A stretch of 12,149 bases of DNA from Azonexus sp. GTDB lineage: Bacteria; Pseudomonadota; Gammaproteobacteria; Burkholderiales; Rhodocyclaceae. Numbering within the stretch: the first letter of the stretch is position 1; each line of letters begins with the position of its first letter. The notes below the pieces were generated by a model that saw only the letters and a program-made list of their open reading frames with translations, made no database searches and was not told the origin of the DNA. Location of the stretch: assembly GCA_031285115.1 (NCBI GenBank), contig JAITWU010000044.1, forward strand, positions 1 to 12,149, read 5' to 3'. A program made the translations under genes and the position numbers. Shown piece by piece: positions 7,004-12,149 of the stretch.

Positions 7004-8315
7004 GCGGCAAGACCAGCCGCGCGATCAGGCCGCCGCCGGGATTGGGCAAAAGGTCGAGGCGGCCACCATGCAGGCGGGCGATGCGGTCGACGATGGCAAG
7101 GCCGAGGCCGGTGCCGCCGGGGCCGCTGCGGGCGGTGTCGAGGCGGGTGAAGGGGCGTTTGAGGCGTTCGCTTTCGGCGGCGGGGATGCCGGGGCCGTGG
7201 TCGATCAGGTCGATGTGGATTGCGTCGCCGCTGACCGTGGCGGAGAGCCGGATTTCGCCGTCGCCGCCGTGTTTGCTGGCGTTGTCGATGAGATTGGCGA
7301 TGGCGCGGGTGAGCGCCTTGGGCCGCAGTTCGAGCGGCGGCAGGGCGGGGATTTGCAGTTGCAGCGGGCAGCCGGTGGCGCTTTTGCGGGCGGCGATGTC
7401 TTTGAGCAGCGCCGTCAGGTCGGCGCTGATGGCGGCTTCGCCGGATTCGTCGCGGGCGTAGTCCATGAATTGCGAAATGATCGCTTCCATTTCGGCAATA
7501 TCGGCAATGACGCCCTGGCGGGCGGCGTCGTCGCCGATGCTCATTTCGGCTTCGAGGCGCAGCCGCGTGAGCGGCGTGCGCAGGTCGTGCGAAATACCGG
7601 CCAGCACTTCGGAGCGGTCTTTTTCGTGGCGTTCGAGGCTGCTCGCCATAGCGTTGAAGGCGCTGGCCAGACGGCGGATTTCCGTCGCCCCGGCTTCAGC
7701 CAGCGGCGGCGGCCTCCGGCCCCGGCCAACGACTTCGGCGGCGGCGGCCATCGCCCGTAGCGGACGGCTGATGTGCGAGGCGATCAGCCAGGCGACGATG
7801 AGCGCCAGATCGACGGCCAGCAAGCCCCACAGCAGGAGATGCCCGGCAACGTTGCGGGCGGCTTTTTCGCTCGGCAGGATGAGCCAGAGCTGGTCGTTGG
7901 CGTTGTTGTGCTCGCTCTCGCCGTCGAGGTGAAAGCTGATCCAGAAACCCGGTTGACTATTGACGGCGGCGGCGATGCGCGTCTGCGGCCCAAGCCGCTC
8001 CCGCAATTGCTGCTGGAGCAGGTTGAGAAAGCGGGAGTCGGGCAGGGGGTCGAGGCGGTCGTCGGCTTCCAGCGGCCAGAGACGGACGCCTTCGCGCGAG
8101 CTGAGTTCTTCAAACAGATCAATCCGCCGCTCGGGTGCGGCGGCAAGCAGCGAGGCGCGCACCAGATTGACGGTCGAAGCCATCATTTGCGCCACCTCAC
8201 GGGCGCGCGGTTCGGCGTCGAGGTAGCGAAAAAGGCCGATCCAGGTGGCCGTGGTAATCAGGATGAGCAGCGCCAGCAGGAGAAAAGTGCGCGCCAGCAG
8301 CGAGCGCGGCATCAT
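6993..8315 (-). CDS. envZ: EnvZ-like sensor histidine kinase
   Basis: A 440-residue inner-membrane sensor kinase. The first membrane helix spans about residues 9-28. A periplasmic sensor domain covers about 30-157, the second helix about 158-179, and a HAMP linker about 180-232, beginning SHISRPLRAMA. The dimerisation/phosphotransfer domain has the H-box GISHDLRTPLTRLRLE with phospho-acceptor H243. The ATPase domain has N-box NLIDNASKHG (N345), G1 box DHGPGIP (372-378) and G2 box GTGLGL (401-406). The H-box and domain order match EnvZ, which phosphorylates and dephosphorylates OmpR. Its ATG overlaps the regulator's stop as ATGA, implying translational coupling. The periplasmic domain is distinctive, so the signal sensed need not be osmolarity. 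The gene symbol rests on the pairing with a very OmpR-like regulator. Confidence 0.9.
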   Translation of the reverse strand: MMPRSLLARTFLLLALLILITTATWIGLFRYLDAEPRAREVAQMMASTVNLVRASLLAAAPERRIDLFEELSSREGVRLWPLEADDRLDPLPDSRFLNLLQQQLRERLGPQTRIAAAVNSQPGFWISFHLDGESEHNNANDQLWLILPSEKAARNVAGHLLLWGLLAVDLALIVAWLIASHISRPLRAMAAAAEVVGRGRRPPPLAEAGATEIRRLASAFNAMASSLERHEKDRSEVLAGISHDLRTPLTRLRLEAEMSIGDDAARQGVIADIAEMEAIISQFMDYARDESGEAAISADLTALLKDIAARKSATGCPLQLQIPALPPLELRPKALTRAIANLIDNASKHGGDGEIRLSATVSGDAIHIDLIDHGPGIPAAESERLKRPFTRLDTARSGPGGTGLGLAIVDRIARLHGGRLDLLPNPGGGLIARLVLPRQP

Positions 8316-9040
8316 GCTTCGCGGTTGTCGGCGTCGGGGATGAAGACGTAGCCAAAGCCCCAGACGGTTTGCAGATAGCGCGGCTGGGCCGGGTCGCTTT
8401 CGATCAGCTTGCGCAGGCGGGAAATCTGCACGTCGATGGCGCGGTCGAACGGCCCTTGCTCGCGGCCACGGGCCAAGGTCATCAATTTGTCGCGCGACAG
8501 CGGCTGGCTCGGGTGTTGCAGCAACACTTTGAGCACGGCGAATTCGCCGGTGGTCAAGGGCTGCGGCTCGCCATCGCGGCGCAGGGTGCGGGTCAGCAGA
8601 TTGATTTCGATATTGCCGAAATGGACGATTGCGGCGTCGTCCGTCGGCGCGCCGGGCGGTTTCTGCTCCTGACGGCGCAGCACGGCATGGATGCGGGCGA
8701 GCAGTTCGCGCGGGTTGAAGGGTTTGGGCAGGTAATCGTCAGCGCCCATTTCGAGGCCGAGGATGCGGTCGACGTCGTCGCCCTTGGCCGTCAACATGAT
8801 GATCGGCACGCGGTCGCCAGCGCCGCGCAGACGGCGGCAGATCGAGAGGCCATCTTCGCCGGGCAGCATGAGATCGAGGACGATGAGGTGGAAATGTTCG
8901 CGGCTGCGCAGCTTGTCCATCTGCTTGCCATCGGCGACAGCCTTGACGGCAAAGCCCTGTTCGCCGAGGTAGCGGGTCAGCAGTTCGCGCAGACGAACGT
9001 CATCATCAACAACGAGCAGGTTTTGTACAGGTGGGTTCAT
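8312..9040 (-). CDS. ompR: OmpR-family response regulator
   Basis: A 242-residue response regulator with an N-terminal receiver domain (about 1-120) and a C-terminal winged-helix DNA-binding domain (about 140-236). Acidic pocket residues are in VVDDD (10-14), the phospho-acceptor is D56 in VLDLMLPGEDG, and the conserved T84 and K106 are present. Segments such as LMLPGEDGLSICRRLR, PKPFNPRELLARI, LSRDKLM and DVQISRLRKLIE match enterobacterial OmpR almost word for word, so orthology is very likely. In that family the protein controls porin and envelope genes. The chosen start gives the family's usual N-terminus, but no clear Shine-Dalgarno precedes it. It is the first gene of the ompR-envZ operon and is transcribed divergently from the glycosyltransferase gene, with 158 bp between them. 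Confidence 0.93.
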   Translation of the reverse strand: MNPPVQNLLVVDDDVRLRELLTRYLGEQGFAVKAVADGKQMDKLRSREHFHLIVLDLMLPGEDGLSICRRLRGAGDRVPIIMLTAKGDDVDRILGLEMGADDYLPKPFNPRELLARIHAVLRRQEQKPPGAPTDDAAIVHFGNIEINLLTRTLRRDGEPQPLTTGEFAVLKVLLQHPSQPLSRDKLMTLARGREQGPFDRAIDVQISRLRKLIESDPAQPRYLQTVWGFGYVFIPDADNREA

Positions 9041-9198
9041 ACCGCAAGGGTAAGGGAAGAGCGCGCCGGAACGCTACAGTAAATGGTAACAATCAATTTC
9101 CGCCGGATGATGCCGTTGGCGAAATTTGGCATGATCGTCCCTGTTAAGGGAAATTTAATCTTGCTCGCCATAATTCGGCTGGCATAAAACAACCGCCG
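9041..9198. promoter_or_regulatory. Divergent promoter region of ompR-envZ and GT39-GT2
   Basis: This 158-bp gap must hold both divergent promoters. It is more AT-rich than its neighbours. CATAAT at 9169-9174 is a reasonable -10 candidate for the rightward genes but lacks a clear -35. CCCT-GTTA-AGGG at 9139-9150 is a small inverted repeat. No confident promoter could be picked for the leftward operon. Confidence 0.4.
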
Positions 9199-10830
9199 GT
9201 GGTCAATGTGGCAAACGATGTAACCGCAGTTTCGACGCAAAATCCAGGCCGAGGCTTCTTTTTGAGCGATGCCCTTTTTTTGGGGTTGCTGGCGCTCTGG
9301 CTGGGATTTTTGAGTTGGCTGCGGCCGCTTTCCCTGCCCGACGAAGGCCGCTATCCGGGCGTCGCCTGGGAGATGCTGCGTAGCAGCGAGTGGGCGACGC
9401 CGCTCTTGAACGGCCTGCCGTATTTTCACAAACCACCGCTGTTTTACTGGCTGGATATGCTGTCCATCCAGTTGTTCGGCATGAATGAGTGGACGGCGCG
9501 GCTGCCTTCGCTCCTCGCGGCGTGGCTGGCGCTCGCCGGGCTGCATGTTTTTGTCGGCGCGTATTTTGACCGGCGGACGGCTTGTGTGACGACGCTCATG
9601 CTGGCGACGACGCCGCTCTTTTTCGGCGCGGCGCAATACGCGGATATGAATATGCTGGTGGCGGCGATGATCGCGCTGTGCCTTCTCGCCGCTGCCGATA
9701 CCGTGTTGCGCCGGGCGGACGGTCGCCCTTACCGCGCCATGTCGCTGGCGGCGGCGGCTTTTGCGGCGCTGGCGGTGCTCGCCAAGGGTTTGATCGGCAT
9801 TGCGCTGCCCGGCTTGATTCTGCTCCTGTGGCTGATGGCCCGCCGCGATGGGCGGGGTTTTCTGGCGCTGGTCTGGCCACCGGCGCTGGCGGTGTTTGCG
9901 AGCATCGTTCTGCCGTGGTTTGTGCTGATGCAGATGCGTTATCCGGGGTTTTTCCATTATTTTTTTGTTTATCAGCACTTCGAGCGATTTTCCGGCGGCG
10001 GCTTCAACAATGTGATGCCTTTCTGGTTTTTCGCGCTGGTGCTGCTGGTCGGCTGTCTGCCGTGGTCGCTGTGGGGCTGGCGACTGGCGGGCCGGGCCTT
10101 CTGGCGCGCCGAAGACCCGCGCAAGCTGCGTCTGCTGATGGGCTGGTGGGCGGCGGTGGTGCTGGTGTTCTTTTCGCTGCCGTCCTCCAAACTGGTGGGC
10201 TACATCCTGCCGGCGCTGATTCCACTGGTGTTTTTGCTGGCTCAGGCGCTGTTGCAGCGGGTTGGCGGGGACGGTTTTTCATGGTCGGCAAAACATAACC
10301 GTTGGGCGGTGATTGGCTTGGCCTCGGCGGCGGTGATTTGTCTCATCGTGGCGCTGGTCGCGGCATTCGCTCCGCAACGCAGCAACAAGGCGCTGGCTTT
10401 GGGCCTGCGTGATCAACTGGTCAAGGGCGACACGCTGGTGGCGCTCTCTGGCTATCCTTTTGATCTGCCTTTTTACGCGCGCTACAGCGAGCCGCTGTGG
10501 GTGGTCGATGATTGGGAAAACCGTCAGGCCATCCTCCGGGAAGATTCCTGGCGCAAGGAACTCTACGATGCCGGTGAGTTTGACCCGACAGCGGCCCGCG
10601 AAACCCTGCTGACGCCATCGGCCTTGTCGCAGCGCCTGTGCGCCGCGCCGTCCGGCACCCGTTTCTGGTTCTGGAAGGCGCTCAGAGACAAGGAGCAGAC
10701 GCCGCCGCGCTGGCTCGATGGCTTGCCACCCATATTCTCGGATGGTCATGGCGGCATCTGGCGCATCGAGGTCAGCGCGGCATTCAAGGAGCGCCTTTGC
10801 CGGGCCGCGCCTGACGCTGCAATACACTGA
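9199..10830 (+). CDS. ArnT/PMT-like GT39 membrane glycosyltransferase
   Basis: A 543-residue integral membrane glycosyltransferase of the PMT/ArnT superfamily (GT-C fold). These enzymes take a sugar from a polyprenyl-phosphate donor and transfer it to lipid A, a glycan or a protein at the periplasmic face. Family hallmarks are LPDEGRYPG with the acidic pair D48/E49 in the first periplasmic loop, PYFHKPPLFYWL (75-85), VLAKGLIG (193-200), QHFERF (259-264) and SSKLVGYILPALIPL (329-343). About ten or more hydrophobic helices run to residue 390, followed by a soluble periplasmic C-terminal domain. The start is uncertain: GTG 9199 is the longest choice and GTG 9208 is an alternative, and neither has a good ribosome binding site. 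It probably forms an operon with the GT2 gene 5 bp downstream. Calling it ArnT itself would overreach because no other arn genes are present. Confidence 0.85.
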   Translation: MVNVANDVTAVSTQNPGRGFFLSDALFLGLLALWLGFLSWLRPLSLPDEGRYPGVAWEMLRSSEWATPLLNGLPYFHKPPLFYWLDMLSIQLFGMNEWTARLPSLLAAWLALAGLHVFVGAYFDRRTACVTTLMLATTPLFFGAAQYADMNMLVAAMIALCLLAAADTVLRRADGRPYRAMSLAAAAFAALAVLAKGLIGIALPGLILLLWLMARRDGRGFLALVWPPALAVFASIVLPWFVLMQMRYPGFFHYFFVYQHFERFSGGGFNNVMPFWFFALVLLVGCLPWSLWGWRLAGRAFWRAEDPRKLRLLMGWWAAVVLVFFSLPSSKLVGYILPALIPLVFLLAQALLQRVGGDGFSWSAKHNRWAVIGLASAAVICLIVALVAAFAPQRSNKALALGLRDQLVKGDTLVALSGYPFDLPFYARYSEPLWVVDDWENRQAILREDSWRKELYDAGEFDPTAARETLLTPSALSQRLCAAPSGTRFWFWKALRDKEQTPPRWLDGLPPIFSDGHGGIWRIEVSAAFKERLCRAAPDAAIH

Positions 10831-10835
10831 TTTTT

Positions 10836-11837
10836 ATGGAATCCATGAATACCGATCCCCGCGAATCCGGCGTTGATCCGCTTGTCTGCGGCATTGTCAG
10901 TTGCATCATTCCCGCCCTGAACGAGCACGACAATCTTGCCGTGCTCCTGCCGCAGTTGTGCACGCTGCTCGAAAAATGCTGCGCTGGCTGGGAAATCATC
11001 GTCATCGACGATGGCAGTAGCGATGGCACGCCGGAATTGATGACGCACTGGACACTCACCGAAGGTGTGCGCTACGTGCAACTCTCGCGTAATTTCGGCA
11101 AGGAAGCGGCGATTGCCGCTGGTCTCGAAGCTGCCCAGGGCGACGCGGTGATCTGTCTCGACGCCGACATGCAGCACCCGCTGGCGCTGATCCCCCAAAT
11201 GCTCGCGCGCTGGCAGGCAGGCGTCGAGATGGTCTATGCCGTGCGTAGCGACCGCCGCGATGAAAGCTGGGTCAAGCGTCTCGGAACCCGGTTGTTCTAC
11301 CGCCTGCTGGCTGGCGCGCACGGCGTCCGGGTGCCGCCGCACGCCGGTGATTTCCGCCTCATGGATCGCCGGGTGGTCGACGCCCTGCTGGCGTTGCCCG
11401 AGCGCACCCGCTTCATGAAAGGGCTGTACGCCTGGGTCGGCTTTAACGCCGAGGCTGTGCCTTACGTGCCGGAAGAGCGCCGCCACGGCGTCAGCCATTA
11501 TCGGTTTTTCAAGCTGCTCGGCCTTGCGCTGGCGGGGGTGACGGCTTTCACCACCTGGCCGCTGCGCGTCGTCGGGTTGGCGGGGATATTGCTCGCCTTC
11601 CTGTCTTTTCTCTACGGCGTCTATCTGGTCGGCGATTATCTGCTCGATGGCAATCCGGCTTCAGGCTGGACGACCATCGTCACGACGCTGCTGTTCTTTG
11701 CGGGGGTCAATCTCATTTCGCTTGGCATGATCGGCGAATACATTGGCCGTATTTTCGATGAAGTCAAAGGCCGTCCGCTGTTCGTCATCCGCCGCCAGCT
11801 TGGCCGGAGCCGCCAGCCGCAGAACGGTTCAGATTGA
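10836..11837 (+). CDS. GtrB/DPM1-like GT2 polyprenyl-phosphate glycosyltransferase
   Basis: A 333-residue family 2 glycosyltransferase with the GtrB/ArnC/DPM1 layout. The cytoplasmic GT-A domain has IIPALNE (24-30), VIDDGSSDGT (56-65), SRNFGKEAAIAAGLEAAQGD (84-103), the metal-binding CLDADMQHP (107-115), and DFRLMDRR (172-179). Two transmembrane helices follow, about 243-268 and 278-303. Such enzymes transfer a sugar from a nucleotide donor to undecaprenyl phosphate, supplying donors for GT-C enzymes such as the gene just upstream. ATG 10836 lies 5 nt after that gene's stop; a second in-frame ATG at 10845 is also possible. No clear Shine-Dalgarno is seen, so translation may depend on coupling. 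The sugar (glucose, mannose, aminoarabinose or other) cannot be told from sequence. The 3' end overlaps the convergent GtrA gene by 9 bp. Confidence 0.88.
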   Translation: MESMNTDPRESGVDPLVCGIVSCIIPALNEHDNLAVLLPQLCTLLEKCCAGWEIIVIDDGSSDGTPELMTHWTLTEGVRYVQLSRNFGKEAAIAAGLEAAQGDAVICLDADMQHPLALIPQMLARWQAGVEMVYAVRSDRRDESWVKRLGTRLFYRLLAGAHGVRVPPHAGDFRLMDRRVVDALLALPERTRFMKGLYAWVGFNAEAVPYVPEERRHGVSHYRFFKLLGLALAGVTAFTTWPLRVVGLAGILLAFLSFLYGVYLVGDYLLDGNPASGWTTIVTTLLFFAGVNLISLGMIGEYIGRIFDEVKGRPLFVIRRQLGRSRQPQNGSD

Positions 11838-12149
11838 CGGAAGGCGAAAGGCCCACAGGCGGCTGGCAAAAAAAGTCAGCACGGCGATGGCGACGAGGAC
11901 GATGGCGAGCAGCAGGTCATAAGGCAGGGCCGAGACACGCAACAGCAAGATGTACGCTATTTCGTTGATGGCAAAACCGAGCACGGAAATGAGATAGAAG
12001 CGCCAGGCCGCCTGCCACCATGACGCGCCAGCGCGACGGAAGGTGAGAAAGTAATGCCCGCAAAAGGAAACGACGAAAGCCACCAGCCAGCCGCCGATAT
12101 TGGCGTTGGCTGGCGCTGCGCCAAGGCTGGAGACGAGCGCGACGACAAC
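11829..12149 (-). CDS. GtrA-family membrane protein (partial, 5' end off window)
   Basis: The C-terminal 106 residues of a small membrane protein of the GtrA family, open at the right window edge. The visible part reads through NANIGGWLVAFVVSFCGHYF and LTFRR, the family's typical first conserved block, then WRFYLISVLGFAINEIAYIL and LTFFASRLWAFR near the C-terminus. Three hydrophobic helices are visible; the family usually has four in 120-140 residues, so roughly 15-30 residues are missing. An internal GTG at 12083 would begin inside the conserved block, so it is unlikely to be the true start. GtrA proteins are thought to flip undecaprenyl-phosphate-linked sugars across the inner membrane, which fits the adjacent GT2 and GT39 genes. 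It is encoded on the opposite strand, tail to tail with the GT2 gene. Confidence 0.85.
   Translation of the reverse strand, partial: VVVALVSSLGAAPANANIGGWLVAFVVSFCGHYFLTFRRAGASWWQAAWRFYLISVLGFAINEIAYILLLRVSALPYDLLLAIVLVAIAVLTFFASRLWAFRLPSI

Noticed and set aside
7068..8351. Plus-strand open frames opposite the histidine kinase (230 and 192 codons)
   Set aside because: The kinase on the other strand has complete H, N and G boxes, and the plus-strand products resemble no family.
9073..9091. Possible OmpR binding half-sites upstream of ompR
   Set aside because: The two TAC/AAC-type words are 13 bp apart rather than about 10 and match the consensus poorly, so they are mentioned only as a hypothesis and not called as a site.
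9037..9978. A 313-codon minus-strand open frame across the start of the GT39 gene
   Set aside because: Arg/Gln/His-rich composition typical of antisense translation. It would also occupy the divergent promoter region and overlap ompR.
11812..11874. Inverted repeat 11812-11820/11859-11867 followed by seven A residues, considered as a terminator between GT2 and GtrA
   Set aside because: The loop is 38 nt and the homopolymer is on the wrong side for a terminator in either direction; it lies within coding sequence of both genes.

Overview
The window reads as a GC-rich Gram-negative chromosome, most likely a betaproteobacterium. It encodes a type V (autotransporter) outer-membrane protein, an OmpR/EnvZ-type pair whose regulator closely resembles enterobacterial OmpR, a periplasmic TlpA-like thioredoxin, and undecaprenyl-phosphate-sugar type glycosylation enzymes. 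GC-rich intergenic palindromes of the kind scattered through such genomes flank the autotransporter. The genus cannot be fixed from this sequence alone; an order such as Rhodocyclales is a guess. There are no rRNA or tRNA genes, CRISPR arrays, integrases or transposase genes.

Layout. Positions 1-325 carry no gene. They hold a palindromic repeat with 20-bp inverted ends (1-156), a second hairpin repeat (154-195), and an AT-rich leader with a good ribosome binding site. Positions 326-6013 (+) encode a 1895-residue autotransporter: signal peptide, a very long Gly/Asn/Thr/Ser-rich beta-helix passenger built from at least three repeat classes, and a C-terminal 12-strand barrel domain. Positions 6014-6454 are intergenic, with a short hairpin, a 144-nt palindrome and a 103-bp MITE-like inverted repeat that ends next to the promoter of the next gene. 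Positions 6455-6985 (+) encode a TlpA/ResA-like thioredoxin. Converging on it is the two-gene operon ompR-envZ (minus strand, 9040 to 6993), translationally coupled by an ATGA overlap.

Divergent from ompR is a two-gene unit (+): an ArnT/PMT-like GT39 membrane glycosyltransferase (9199-10830) and a GtrB/DPM1-like GT2 polyprenyl-phosphate glycosyltransferase (10836-11837). A GtrA-family small membrane protein lies on the opposite strand (11829 to beyond the right edge), its 3' end overlapping the GT2 gene by 9 bp. Together these three would form a complete route: the GT2 charges undecaprenyl phosphate with a sugar in the cytoplasm, GtrA moves it across the inner membrane, and the GT39 enzyme transfers it to lipid A, another glycan or a protein on the periplasmic side.

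No clearly new biological system is visible. The points most worth a second look are the modular architecture of the passenger (a 21-residue rung array and an internal copy-like version of the C-terminal cap), the MITE-like element abutting the tlpA promoter, and the split-strand arrangement of the glycosylation module.
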